In this document: positions 25,683 to 34,204 of the stretch, piece after piece
Numbering within the stretch: position 1 is the stretch's first letter
Layout: each line of letters opens with the position of its first letter
Made by a program: the position numbers and the translations under genes
The notes under the pieces: generated by a model
Told to the model about the DNA's origin: nothing
Database searches by the model: none
Seen by the model: only the letters and a program-made list of their open reading frames with translations
Origin: Clostridia bacterium
GTDB lineage: Bacteria; Bacillota; Clostridia; Oscillospirales; CAG-272
Reading direction: 5' to 3'
Assembly: GCA_017936565.1 (NCBI GenBank)
Contig: JAGBFG010000043.1
Span: forward strand, 155,993-219,992
Length of the DNA: 64,000 nucleotides

Positions 25683-26648
25683 ATGAAATATATCGTACTC
25701 GATTTAGAGTGGAACCAAACCTATCAGGAAAAGGCCTTGGCTGTGCAAAGGGAGCTTGAAAGCCGTTTGCGCGGAGAGGTCATTCAAATAGGCGCGGTGA
25801 TGTTGGACGAAAGCAAAAACATCTGCGGAAGCTTCCGCACCACCATCAAGCCCCGCTTTTATAAAAAAATACACCGTCACGTTATGCGCTTGACGGGCAT
25901 TGACCAAAAGCAGCTGGACCACGGCGCGTCGTTAAGAGATGCTATGTCCGCATTTTATCGGTTTTGCGGAGACGATGCCGTCTTTCTGACGTGGGGTCCT
26001 GATGACATTCCTATGCTCTGTGACAACCTGCGCGCCAATCGCCTGGAAGCACCGTGGCTCTGCCGCTATTACGATATGCAGCCTATGTTTAATTTTGACA
26101 CCGACGGGGCGCAAAAAAAGCAGCGCTCCTTGGAATACGCTATGGAGTATTTCTCCATAGAGCAAACGCTTCCCGCGCACGATGCCTTGAATGACGCGTA
26201 TTTCACCGCGCTGGTGGCGCAAAAATTGAATTTAGCAGAAGGAGTGCGCCGCGCGGACGAAGCGAAAACGGACCGTCTTTCGCTCTTCGTGCTTGGGGAT
26301 GCCGATTCGGGAGAAAAGGGCTTTACCGATGTAAAATCCGTGTTTCTTGCCCCTGAAATCGCCTCTCCCGTCTGCCCTCTTTGTCAAGAGACGCTTGGCA
26401 ACGGTGACAAGCTGCTGCATTCCAAGGGTCAGCGTTATTTGCGCCTTTATACCTGCGAAAACGACGGTGAAATGTTCACCGAGGTGCGCTTAACCCGCAA
26501 CATCAACGAAACCTGGCGCGCCAAGGTTTCCGTATACCGCGCCACTGAGGAAAAAATCACTCGCTATCGGGACAAGCTGGCACTCGAAAAGGAATTTGCC
26601 AGAAAGAACCGTCGGCGCAACAAAAAGACCCCCACCGTTAAGGAATAA
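25683..26648 (+). CDS. DEDDh-family 3'-5' exonuclease
   Basis: This 321-residue protein has an N-terminal RNase T/DnaQ-like exonuclease domain: VLDLEWNQ holds the first D and E, LTWGPDDIPML the next D, and LPAHDALNDAYFTA the final H and D. The C-terminal third contains a CPLC...C pattern that may bind zinc. It could act in RNA trimming or DNA repair; the substrate is not known. An ATG at 25638 adds 15 residues but has no ribosome binding site, so the family-standard MKYIVLDLE start was preferred. The Crp/Fnr gene follows 23 bases later. Confidence 0.8.
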   Translation: MKYIVLDLEWNQTYQEKALAVQRELESRLRGEVIQIGAVMLDESKNICGSFRTTIKPRFYKKIHRHVMRLTGIDQKQLDHGASLRDAMSAFYRFCGDDAVFLTWGPDDIPMLCDNLRANRLEAPWLCRYYDMQPMFNFDTDGAQKKQRSLEYAMEYFSIEQTLPAHDALNDAYFTALVAQKLNLAEGVRRADEAKTDRLSLFVLGDADSGEKGFTDVKSVFLAPEIASPVCPLCQETLGNGDKLLHSKGQRYLRLYTCENDGEMFTEVRLTRNINETWRAKVSVYRATEEKITRYRDKLALEKEFARKNRRRNKKTPTVKE

Positions 26649-26671
26649 CACCAAGCAGAAAGGAGTTTCCG

Positions 26672-27340
26672 ATGCAGCTTTCTGAAAAAGAGCTTGAAAT
26701 CGTCCGTCGTTCTCCTTTGTTTGTAAATCTTTCTTTACAGGAAATAGAGCAAGGGCTTGCCTTTTTCCGCGCCTACCGCCAGCGATACGAGAAGGGAACG
26801 CTTTTTCACGCACAGAGTACACCCCTTTACGCCTTTGGGCTTGTGCTTTCGGGAACGGTGCGCATCTTTGTGGACGATCTGCACAAGGAGCCAATGCTGA
26901 TGGCAAACCCAAGTGTCGGCGATATGTTTGGCGAATCCCTCAGCTTTTTGGGCATTGCCGACTCCCCCGTCTATATGATAGCCGCCGAGGAGGCTACTGT
27001 CCTTTGGCTGTATGCCGACGCGCTCCGCTCTCCCCTTGCGCTTCGAGATGAAAAGAGCTTTCTCTTTTATTCCCGTTTCACCGCCTGTCTTGCCTCGCGC
27101 GCGCTTTCTATGAATCAGCGCATTCAGATTTTATCCAAGCCTACCCTGAGACTGCGGCTCTTGACCTTCTTTTCTCAATGCGAGGAACAATATGGGGCGC
27201 GTACCTTCCGCATTCCCTTTGACCGCGCCGCCTTGGCAGGGTATCTCGGTGTCAACCGCGCCGCCCTCTCCCGCGAGCTTTCTAAAATGAAGGCAGAGGG
27301 CATTCTCGATTTTTATAAAAACAGCTTTCGCCTCTTGTGA
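26672..27340 (+). CDS. Crp/Fnr family transcriptional regulator
   Basis: This 222-residue regulator has an N-terminal cyclic-nucleotide-type beta barrel (about 15-130, with GTLFHAQSTPLYAFGLVLSGTVRI), a dimerisation helix, and a C-terminal winged helix (about 150-220, ALAGYLGVNRAALSRELSKMKAEGIL). There is no obvious FNR-type cysteine cluster. AAAGGAG precedes the ATG. It sits just upstream of an ABC importer whose promoter holds an FNR-shaped palindrome at -41, so it is the obvious candidate activator. Confidence 0.92.
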   Translation: MQLSEKELEIVRRSPLFVNLSLQEIEQGLAFFRAYRQRYEKGTLFHAQSTPLYAFGLVLSGTVRIFVDDLHKEPMLMANPSVGDMFGESLSFLGIADSPVYMIAAEEATVLWLYADALRSPLALRDEKSFLFYSRFTACLASRALSMNQRIQILSKPTLRLRLLTFFSQCEEQYGARTFRIPFDRAALAGYLGVNRAALSRELSKMKAEGILDFYKNSFRLL

Positions 27341-27357
27341 ACAAGAGGCTTTTTTTA
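27330..27357 (+). terminator. Terminator of the Crp/Fnr gene
   Basis: GCCTCTTG-TGAA-CAAGAGGC followed by seven T's. The left arm overlaps the end of the coding sequence. Confidence 0.85.
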
Positions 27358-27375
27358 TTTTTCTTCTTTTATTTG

Positions 27376-27389
27376 GTTGCAAATGCAAC
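27376..27389. promoter_or_regulatory. FNR-shaped operator ahead of the ABC importer
   Basis: GTTGC-AAAT-GCAAC has 5-bp inverted arms and 14 bases in all, the same geometry as an FNR site. Its centre is about 41 bases before the start site predicted from TACAAT at 27411-27416, and that promoter lacks a good -35. Confidence 0.55.
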
Positions 27390-27410
27390 GAACTTTGGCG
27401 CGATATCTGC

Positions 27411-27416
27411 TACAAT
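27411..27416 (+). promoter_or_regulatory. -10 element of the ABC importer operon
   Basis: TACAAT with only ACGAAC at the -35 spacing, typical of an activator-dependent promoter. Confidence 0.5.
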
Positions 27417-27475
27417 ATAGGTGTAAAAACGATTTGCCGAGTCTTTCGCTCGGCTGCGCAAAAAAGGAGAATCTT

Positions 27476-28438
27476 ATGAAAAAACTACTTGCATTTTTAC
27501 TGGTTTCCGTTATGCTCTTTTCCCTCTTCGCCTGTGGCGGCGGCACCTTCGCCGACATTCGCATCGCGGGTATGAAGGGGCCCACCACGATGGGTCTTGT
27601 CAAGCTGATGGATGACAGCGCGAACGGGCTCAGCTACAACACCTACCATTTTTCCTTGAAGGGCAAGGCAAACGAAATCACCCCGCTTCTCATCAAGGGT
27701 GAGCTTGATATGGCAGCGCTTCCCGCTAACGTTGCGGCCACCCTGTATAAGAACACAAACGGTGCCATAGAGGTGCTTGCCATTAACACTCTCGGGGTGC
27801 TTAACATTGTCACCAAGGGCGTGGAAATCAACTCCTTTGAGGATTTGAAGGGCAAAACCATTTACGCCACAGGCAAGGGAACAACGCCCGAATACTCCAT
27901 TCGGTATCTCTTGACGCAAAACGGCATTGATCCCTCTGAGGTTACCTTTGAATGGACCAATGAGGCATCTGAAATCGGTGGGCGCTTTGCTACCGCCGAT
28001 GAAATGATCGCCCTGCTTCCCCAGCCTTATGTGACCTCGGTTTTGGTGCAAAACCCTACCGCCAAGGTTGCGCTTGACCTGTCAGACGAATGGGATGCCT
28101 TGGAAAACGGCAGCTCTCTGGTAACGGGCGTTTTGGTGGTGCGCAAGGACTTTGCCGAGAAAAATCCCCACGCCGTTGTCAAATTCTTGGAAGAATACGA
28201 GGCTTCCGTTGCCTACTGCAACGAAAATCTTGACGGGGCGGCAAATCTTATCGTCAATGCGGGCATCCTCGGAAACGTGAATATTGCCAAACGCGCCATT
28301 CCTAATTGCCACATCACCTTTATCAAGGGCAACGATATGAAAACGAAATTAAAAGGATATTTGGAGGCTCTCTATGCGCAAGACCCCACATCTGTTGGCG
28401 GCGAAATGCCAGGCGACGATTTCTATTATACGAAATAA
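27476..28438 (+). CDS. ABC transporter substrate-binding lipoprotein (SsuA/NMT1-like)
   Basis: This 320-residue solute-binding protein has a lipoprotein signal peptide (hydrophobic run, then LFAC with the lipidated cysteine near residue 20) and a periplasmic-binding fold of the nitrate/sulfonate/taurine/pyrimidine type: GPTTMGLVKLMDD, then GELDMAALPANVAATLY, then FEDLKGKTIYATGKG. The ligand cannot be identified. AAAAAGGAG lies before the ATG, and the upstream in-frame extension was rejected. It overlaps the permease gene by 65 bases. Confidence 0.87.
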   Translation: MKKLLAFLLVSVMLFSLFACGGGTFADIRIAGMKGPTTMGLVKLMDDSANGLSYNTYHFSLKGKANEITPLLIKGELDMAALPANVAATLYKNTNGAIEVLAINTLGVLNIVTKGVEINSFEDLKGKTIYATGKGTTPEYSIRYLLTQNGIDPSEVTFEWTNEASEIGGRFATADEMIALLPQPYVTSVLVQNPTAKVALDLSDEWDALENGSSLVTGVLVVRKDFAEKNPHAVVKFLEEYEASVAYCNENLDGAANLIVNAGILGNVNIAKRAIPNCHITFIKGNDMKTKLKGYLEALYAQDPTSVGGEMPGDDFYYTK

Positions 28439-29183
28439 CAAAGCCTTTTTTCTCAAAGCGGCAGCAGTGCTTTTTGCCCTGCTGCTCTGGGAAGCCGTGG
28501 CGCTTATCGTCAGCCAGCCTGTTCTTCTGCCGACCCCCGTTTCCGTTTTGCGTCGCGCGCTGCTTCTCCCCTTTGAGAACGCCTTTTTCCGCTCGGTGTG
28601 GTATAGCCTTTCGCGCATTACCCTCGGCTTTTTGGGAGCTCTTATCGCTGGAAGCGCGCTTGGCGCCTTGGCAGCGCGCTATCGCTGGCTCGACATTCTG
28701 CTTTTCCCCTTCACCGCCACAGTGCGCTCGGTGCCTGTTGCTTCCTTCGTGGTGATTGCGCTTATCTGGTTTACTTCCTCGGCGCTTTCCGTCTTTATTT
28801 CCTTTCTTATCGTTCTGCCTATCGTGTACCAGAACGTCAAGGACGGCTTTTTAAGCGTGGACAAGAAGGAGCTTGAAATGGCGCGGGTCTTTCGCGTGCC
28901 GCCCCTTCGTGCCTTCCGCATCGTATATCTATCCAAAATTAAGCCCTTTTTCCTCGCCGCCTGCCGCACCTGCTGCGGTCTTGCCTGGAAAAGCGGCGTT
29001 GCGGCTGAAATCATCGGCATTCCCAACTACTCGATGGGCGAGCGGCTCTATATGTCCCAGCTGATGCTCGACACCGTGAACCTGTTTGCTTGGACGCTCT
29101 ATATCGTGCTTTTCAGCATTCTCTTTGAAAAGCTGTTTTTGTTCTTAGCAGAAGGCCTTTTGAAGCGGCTCTCCCGCGTGTAA
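28374..29183 (+). CDS. ABC transporter permease (SsuC/TauC-like)
   Basis: This 269-residue membrane protein has about six helices and the inner-membrane-component coupling motif near residues 165-190 (KELEMARVFRVPPLRAFRIVYLSKI, an EAA-like loop). It pairs with the substrate-binding lipoprotein and the ATPase of the same operon. GGAGG precedes the ATG inside the end of the upstream gene, so translation is coupled. Confidence 0.9.
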   Translation: MRKTPHLLAAKCQATISIIRNNKAFFLKAAAVLFALLLWEAVALIVSQPVLLPTPVSVLRRALLLPFENAFFRSVWYSLSRITLGFLGALIAGSALGALAARYRWLDILLFPFTATVRSVPVASFVVIALIWFTSSALSVFISFLIVLPIVYQNVKDGFLSVDKKELEMARVFRVPPLRAFRIVYLSKIKPFFLAACRTCCGLAWKSGVAAEIIGIPNYSMGERLYMSQLMLDTVNLFAWTLYIVLFSILFEKLFLFLAEGLLKRLSRV

Positions 29184-29240
29184 TCCCGCTTGGGATTGCT
29201 TTATGTAAACCGAGCTTTACAAAAAGGAGGACATTTAACG

Positions 29241-29825
29241 ATGCAAGACATTGTTATTTCTCATATTTCCAAGTCCTTTGGCGAAAAGCGCGTTCTTTCG
29301 GACTTTTCTGCCACCTTAAAGGCGGGCGGAAGCTACGCCTTAATGGGAGCCTCGGGCATTGGAAAAACCACCCTTTTGCGCATTCTGCTTTCCTTAGAAA
29401 ACAAGGACGGCGGCGAAATCACAGGGGTACCAACGCGCATTGCCACCGTTTTTCAAGAGGATCGCTTAATTGCCACCCTCTCGGCAAAGGATAACCTTCG
29501 CTTTGTTTTGGGCAACGCAAAAGATGCCGAAATAGAGGCTCTCTTGACCGAGCTTGGCTTAGCGGAAAGCCTTTCTGCCCCCGTTTCTACCCTGTCGGGC
29601 GGAATGCGTCGGCGCGTTTCTCTGGCGCGCGCGCTTTTATTTGACGCGCCCCTACTTCTGCTCGACGAGCCTTTTAAGGGGCTTGATAAGGACACCAAGC
29701 TTTCCGCCATACAGGCGGTGAAGAAATATAGCCAAGGTCGCACGCTCCTTTTCGTCACCCACGACCAAGAGGAAGCCTCTCTTCTTGATGCCACTATTTT
29801 GCTTCTTTCCCCCGCCGAGCCGTAA
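29241..29825 (+). CDS. ABC transporter ATP-binding protein (SsuB/TauB-like)
   Basis: This 194-residue ATPase has Walker A GASGIGKTTLLR, the signature LSGGMRRRVSLARAL, Walker B LLLLDEPFKGLD, and a switch histidine in FVTHDQEEA. It is shorter than the usual 240-260 residues because the C-terminal tail is absent, as in some importers of this class. AAAAAGGAGG precedes the ATG at 29241. It completes the three-gene importer operon. Confidence 0.92.
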   Translation: MQDIVISHISKSFGEKRVLSDFSATLKAGGSYALMGASGIGKTTLLRILLSLENKDGGEITGVPTRIATVFQEDRLIATLSAKDNLRFVLGNAKDAEIEALLTELGLAESLSAPVSTLSGGMRRRVSLARALLFDAPLLLLDEPFKGLDKDTKLSAIQAVKKYSQGRTLLFVTHDQEEASLLDATILLLSPAEP

Positions 29826-29851
29826 GGGGCGGGCTCAAAAGCGTTTTCGGC

Positions 29852-29873
29852 AAAGCGCCGAAGGCGCTTTTTT
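29852..29873 (+). terminator. Terminator of the ABC importer operon
   Basis: AAAGCGCC-GAA-GGCGCTTT followed by T's. Confidence 0.85.
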
Positions 29874-29901
29874 CTTTGTGTCCCTATTTTTTTCGTGACA
29901 C

Positions 29902-29930
29902 TTGACGAAAGAAAAAAAATATGATATACT
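29902..29930 (+). promoter_or_regulatory. Promoter of the DUF4430 lipoprotein gene
   Basis: TTGACG (29902-29907), a 17-base spacer and TATACT (29925-29930). Confidence 0.75.
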
Positions 29931-29981
29931 ACATATGGAAATTTTATAAGGTATTTAACTTCCAGTTAAAACGGAGGAATT

Positions 29982-30518
29982 ATGAAAAAGAATATAACGG
30001 TACGGGTTTTAGCATCCTTGCTTGCGCTTTTCTGCTGCTTTGGGCTTTTTGCCTGCGGTCCCAACGAAACGCCTTCCACCGAAGAAGGTGGCGGCAACGG
30101 CGAAAACGGCGGTGAGAGCGGCGGCGGAAGCAGTAGCGGCGGAACAGACGGTGTCTTACAGGAGGGCGGAGATTTCAGCTCATCCGATATCTTTTGGGAT
30201 GAATGGTTGCATAAGACGGGCAAATCCTTCGGCAGCGGCGAGAACACCGTAACGGTGAAGGTGGTAAAAGCGAGCAAAACCTTTATTTTTACCGTCAAAA
30301 GCAACGAAGACCTCTTGGTTGACGCGCTGCTTGATTCCGGCTTTTCCAAAAGCGACGATATTTTAGAAGGAACAACCCTTTATCGCGTCAACGGTATGCG
30401 CGCAGGGTCTGGCGCCTCTTGGGTAATTACCAAGGAAGGGGAAGAGACCCCGCTTTCCATCACCGCCCCCATCACAAGCGGCGATGTGTTGACTATAACC
30501 TACACCCCTGCTTCATAA
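29982..30518 (+). CDS. DUF4430-domain lipoprotein
   Basis: This 178-residue secreted lipoprotein has a signal peptide ending LFAC near residue 25, a glycine/serine/glutamate-rich linker (about 30-60), and a C-terminal domain of about 110 residues with the DUF4430 pattern (TVTVKVV, KTFIFTVKSNEDLLVDALL, YRVNGMRAGSGASWVI). DUF4430 resembles the C-terminal beta domain of transcobalamin and occurs in cell-surface proteins; ligand binding is possible but unproven. It is monocistronic, just after the ABC importer. Confidence 0.78.
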   Translation: MKKNITVRVLASLLALFCCFGLFACGPNETPSTEEGGGNGENGGESGGGSSSGGTDGVLQEGGDFSSSDIFWDEWLHKTGKSFGSGENTVTVKVVKASKTFIFTVKSNEDLLVDALLDSGFSKSDDILEGTTLYRVNGMRAGSGASWVITKEGEETPLSITAPITSGDVLTITYTPAS

Positions 30519-30547
30519 AAGGGTATTCCAATAGCCCTTCAAATCAT

Positions 30548-30596
30548 AAAAAGAGAGAACAAGGCGGATTTTCGTCCGTATCATTCTCTCTTTTTT
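30548..30596 (+). terminator. Terminator of the lipoprotein gene
   Basis: AAAAAGAGAGAA pairs with TTCTCTCTTTTTT around a loop that holds a smaller GGCGGA/TCCGT hairpin. Confidence 0.8.
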
Positions 30597-30620
30597 ATCT
30601 CTTTTCACAGGCTTTTTGCA

Positions 30621-30669
30621 AAAAAAGACAGAGAAATTCAGGTCTTGCCCGTTCTCTGTCTTTTTTGTT
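30621..30669 (-). terminator. Terminator of trxB, copy 3 of the GACAGAGAA terminator family
   Basis: AAAAAAGACAGAGAA pairs with TTCTCTGTCTTTTTT. The stem core matches the terminators at 19121 and 19895. Confidence 0.8.
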
Positions 30670-30670
30670 T

Positions 30671-31579
30671 TTATTTATCCAAATAGCGACAAGCCGCTAC
30701 CGCCGCAATACTGCCGTCTGCCGTTGCCGTGGTAATCTGGCGCACGCGCTTGGTGCGGCAGTCACCCGCCACGAAAACAGCCTCGTCCTTGGTTAAGCAG
30801 TCCTCGCCCGCGGTAATATAGCCCGCCTCGTTGACCTCAACCGAGGAAGCAAAGCCCTCATTTTCGGGCATCTGCCCGATGCAAACGAACATACCGTCTG
30901 TAACCAGGGTCTGTTTTTCGCCCGTTTCCGCATGGCGAATGATAACCCTTCGCAAATCGGTATCTCCCTCTAAGGCTTCAACCACGTGGGAAAGAATCAC
31001 GCGCACGTTTTCCTTTTCCTCAATTTTGCGAATTAAGCGGGGCTCGCCCGTCAGGAAAGCCAGATTCTGCACCACCGTCACGCTATGACACATATCCGAA
31101 AGCAAAACCGTTTCCTGCAAAGCGGAGTTTCCTCCACCTATCATTAAGATATCCTTGCCGCGATAAAACGCGCCGTCACAAACAGCGCAGTAGGAAATGC
31201 CGCGCCCCACAAATTTTTCCTCGTTTTCAATGCCAAGAGGACGGTGCCTTGCGCCTGTTGCCAAAATCACTGCGCGGGCTTCAAAATCGCCTCTGTCCGT
31301 ATGCACCAAGCGGGTTTCCCCCTTGTTTTCCAAGGAGAGCGCCTCTGCCATCTCAATCTCTGTGCCAAGCCCCATAGCCTGCTCCAACAGCTTATCGGCA
31401 AACTCGTTGCCGCTCATTTTTACAAAGCCGGGATAATTTTCTACACAGGGAGAGGAAGTAATCTGTCCGCCAAAGGTGGCTTTTTCCAAAACTAAAACCT
31501 TTTTTTCGGCACGGCAAGCGTAAATCGCCGCCGTTAGCCCCGCAGGACCTGCGCCCACAATGATAATATCGTATACCAT
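30671..31579 (-). CDS. trxB: Thioredoxin reductase
   Basis: TrxB uses NADPH and FAD to reduce thioredoxin. This 302-residue enzyme has the FAD loop GAGPAGLTAAIYACRA at its N-terminus, the redox-active pair in SYCAVCDG near residue 135, the NADPH loop GGGNSALQET, and the C-terminal FVAGDCRTKRVRQITTA. Upstream in-frame codons add 17 residues, but the family start is at 31579. It lies 178 bases downstream of nrdD, which suggests supply of electrons to the reductase. Confidence 0.95.
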   Translation of the reverse strand: MVYDIIIVGAGPAGLTAAIYACRAEKKVLVLEKATFGGQITSSPCVENYPGFVKMSGNEFADKLLEQAMGLGTEIEMAEALSLENKGETRLVHTDRGDFEARAVILATGARHRPLGIENEEKFVGRGISYCAVCDGAFYRGKDILMIGGGNSALQETVLLSDMCHSVTVVQNLAFLTGEPRLIRKIEEKENVRVILSHVVEALEGDTDLRRVIIRHAETGEKQTLVTDGMFVCIGQMPENEGFASSVEVNEAGYITAGEDCLTKDEAVFVAGDCRTKRVRQITTATADGSIAAVAACRYLDK

Positions 31580-31715
31580 ATCCAGTATTTTTCCTTCCTG
31601 TTCTTTCGTCTTTCCTATTTTTCTTTTCAAGGCCCGTCAAGGCATAGAAAAGTCTCTCCTTCAAGGATACCCAAAACCCGAAAAATCTCTCATAAAGAAA
31701 AAATGGGTTGTTTTT

Positions 31716-31743
31716 GGGGTGTTGCCCAAACGAGTAACACCCC
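31716..31743. repeat. Hairpin after nrdD
   Basis: GGGGTGTT-N12-AACACCCC lies 14 bases past the nrdD stop. It has no U tract on the minus strand, so it may be a processing or pausing hairpin that lets some transcription pass into trxB. Confidence 0.5.
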
Positions 31744-31757
31744 AAAGCTCCAAAGGC

Positions 31758-34160
31758 TTACGCCTTTGCTACGGAATCAATATATTTGCGAATATTGGAA
31801 AGGTTGACAAACTGCTCTGCCTTGCCGCCCTTCACCACCACCAGCGTCGGCGCTTGGTGAATGTCAAAGGTCTCCACCAGCTCCTTGTTTTCATCGGCAA
31901 TGACGTGCTCAAAGGCGAGCCCTGCGTTGTTCAAGAAGGTAATTGCCATCTTGCAGTTGGGGCAGGTGCGTGTGCCAAACAGGATAATGCGGTCATCTCC
32001 CGCATCCATCTTGGGCGCTTCTTCTCCAATGGTCTGGGTTCTTTGAGACAGGGGCGTATTGAAGTCCGCTTCTGCCGCGTGCTTGCCAAAGGAGCCCGCA
32101 ATATCATAGACACGGCGATCCTTGTATTCCTGAGATTTACCGTCGTTCCAGTTTTGAACAGGACGGTAATAGCCTGTGATACGGCTGTAAACCTCTGTTT
32201 TCTCACCGCACTCAGGGCAGGTAAACTGTTCGCCGGGCAAGTAGCCGTGGTTTCTGCAAACAGAATAGGTGGGCGAGAGGGTGTAGTAAGGCAATTTGTA
32301 GTTTTCCGCAATCTTGCGCACCAAGGTAGCGGCGGCCTTCCAGTCGGGCAATTTTTCGCCCAAGAAGGCGTGGAACACAGTACCCGAGGTGTAACGCGTT
32401 TGCAGCTCATCCTGCACGTCCAACGCCTCAAATACATCGTCTGTAAAGCCAACAGGCAGGTGAGAGGAGTTGGTGTAATAGGGTGTGTTGCCCTCGGAAG
32501 CGGTAATGATATCGGGGAAACGCTTTTTGTCGTGCTTAGCAAAGCGGTAAGCGGTGGATTCCGCAGGAGTGGCTTCCAGATTGTAAAGGTCGCCGTATTT
32601 TTCCTGATAATCGGAAAGACGCTCTCTCATATGGTCCAAAACTTCCTTACTGAACTCTTGGGTTGCTTTGGTTGTCATATCGCCCTTGAGCCAAGCGGCA
32701 TTCAAGCCAACCTCGTTCATACCGACAAGACCGATGGTGGAGAAATGATTGTCAAAGCCGCCAAGGTAACGACGGGTGTAAGGATAAAGCCCCTCTTCTA
32801 AGAGTTTGGAAATAACGCTTCTCTTGGTCTTCAAGGAGCGAGCGGCAAGATCCATCATATGATCCAAGCGCTGATAGAACTCCTCAGGCGTTTTGGAAAG
32901 ATAAGCAATTCTCGGCATATTGATGGTAACAACACCGATAGAACCGGTGGACTCACCGCTACCGAAGTAACCGCCCGATTTCTTCCGCAATTCACGCAAA
33001 TCAAGACGCAAGCGGCAGCACATAGAGCGCACGTCAGAGGGCTCCATATCGCTGTTGATGTAGTTGGAGAAATAAGGCGTACCGTATTTGGCGGTCATTT
33101 CAAAGAGAAGCGTGTTGTTCTCGGTTTCAGACCAGTCAAAGTCACGGGTAATGGAATAGGTGGGAATGGGGTATTGGAAGCCGCGTCCGTTGGCGTCGCC
33201 CTCAATCATCGTTTCGATGAAGGCGCGGTTGACCATATCCATTTCCTTCTTGCAGTCCTTATACTTAAAGGGCATTTCCTTGCCGCCAACGATAGCGGGC
33301 AATTCTGCCAGGTCATCAGGAACGGTCCAGTCCAGCGTAATGTTGGAGAAGGGTGCCTGTGTTCCCCAACGGGAAGGCGTGTTTACACCGTAAATAAAGG
33401 ACTCAATGCATTTTTTAACCTGCTCATAGGAAAGGTTGTCCGCCTTGACAAAGGGAGCAAGATATGTATCAAAGGACGAGAACGCCTGTGCGCCTGCCCA
33501 TTCGTTCTGCATAATACCCAGGAAGTTAACCATCTGGTTACAAAGGGTTGCCAGGTGGGATGCGGGAGCGGACGTGATTTTACCGGGAACGCCGCCCAAG
33601 CCCTCTTTAATCAGCTGCTTCAAGGACCAGCCTGCACAGTAGCCCGTGAGCATAGAAAGGTCATGCAAATGAATGTCGGCATTTCTGTGCGCGTTGGCGA
33701 TATCATCGTCATACACCTCAGAAAGCCAGTAGTTCGCGGTGATAGCGCCGGAGTTGGACAAAATCAAGCCGCCAACAGAATAGGTCACGGTTGAATTTTC
33801 CTTTACGCGCCAGTCCATTACCTTCAAATAGCTGTCTACCAGCTTTTTGTAGTCCAAGGTGGTGGACTCCACGTTACGCAGCTTTTCGCGCTGACGGCGG
33901 TACAGAATGTAAGCCTTTGCTACGTCAGCGTATCCTGCCTGTACCAAAACAGACTCCACGCTGTCTTGAATGTCCTCTACGGCAATCAGTCCTTCTTTTA
34001 CTTTGGGTGCAAACTCTGCTGTCACCTTCAATGCCAAGAAATCAATTACATCGGGGTGGAACTGCTTTTCCTGGGCTTCAAACGCCATACGAATGGCGGC
34101 GGAAATTTTGTCTAAGGTAAAGTCAACAACTTTTCCGTCTCTTTTCAATACCTGATACAT
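31758..34160 (-). CDS. nrdD: Anaerobic ribonucleoside-triphosphate reductase with a C-terminal thioredoxin-like domain
   Basis: NrdD makes deoxyribonucleotides anaerobically with a glycyl radical. The 800-residue chain has an N-terminal ATP-cone (about 3-90), the catalytic barrel, a zinc-site region (CRNHGYL then CPECG), and the radical glycine near residue 663 in RITGYYRPV. After this come about 80 extra residues with a thioredoxin/glutaredoxin-like fold: CPNC at about 733-736 and a cis-proline-type APT loop. Such a domain fits the thioredoxin-dependent, formate-independent NrdD class and could deliver electrons from TrxB, encoded next downstream. AAGGAG precedes the ATG. nrdG lies immediately upstream. 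Confidence 0.95.
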   Translation of the reverse strand: MYQVLKRDGKVVDFTLDKISAAIRMAFEAQEKQFHPDVIDFLALKVTAEFAPKVKEGLIAVEDIQDSVESVLVQAGYADVAKAYILYRRQREKLRNVESTTLDYKKLVDSYLKVMDWRVKENSTVTYSVGGLILSNSGAITANYWLSEVYDDDIANAHRNADIHLHDLSMLTGYCAGWSLKQLIKEGLGGVPGKITSAPASHLATLCNQMVNFLGIMQNEWAGAQAFSSFDTYLAPFVKADNLSYEQVKKCIESFIYGVNTPSRWGTQAPFSNITLDWTVPDDLAELPAIVGGKEMPFKYKDCKKEMDMVNRAFIETMIEGDANGRGFQYPIPTYSITRDFDWSETENNTLLFEMTAKYGTPYFSNYINSDMEPSDVRSMCCRLRLDLRELRKKSGGYFGSGESTGSIGVVTINMPRIAYLSKTPEEFYQRLDHMMDLAARSLKTKRSVISKLLEEGLYPYTRRYLGGFDNHFSTIGLVGMNEVGLNAAWLKGDMTTKATQEFSKEVLDHMRERLSDYQEKYGDLYNLEATPAESTAYRFAKHDKKRFPDIITASEGNTPYYTNSSHLPVGFTDDVFEALDVQDELQTRYTSGTVFHAFLGEKLPDWKAAATLVRKIAENYKLPYYTLSPTYSVCRNHGYLPGEQFTCPECGEKTEVYSRITGYYRPVQNWNDGKSQEYKDRRVYDIAGSFGKHAAEADFNTPLSQRTQTIGEEAPKMDAGDDRIILFGTRTCPNCKMAITFLNNAGLAFEHVIADENKELVETFDIHQAPTLVVVKGGKAEQFVNLSNIRKYIDSVAKA

Positions 34161-34204
34161 AAAAAACTCCTTATTTGTTCGGCTGTGCCGTTAATATAAA
34201 CCAA

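Noticed and set aside
26490..26912. A 140-codon minus-strand frame opposite the Crp/Fnr gene
   Set aside because: The plus-strand regulator is complete with a good start. The antisense frame has no motif.
31560..32801. A 413-codon open frame opposite nrdD and trxB
   Set aside because: It crosses the nrdD C-terminal domain and the trxB start on the other strand and shows no protein motif. nrdD is well supported.
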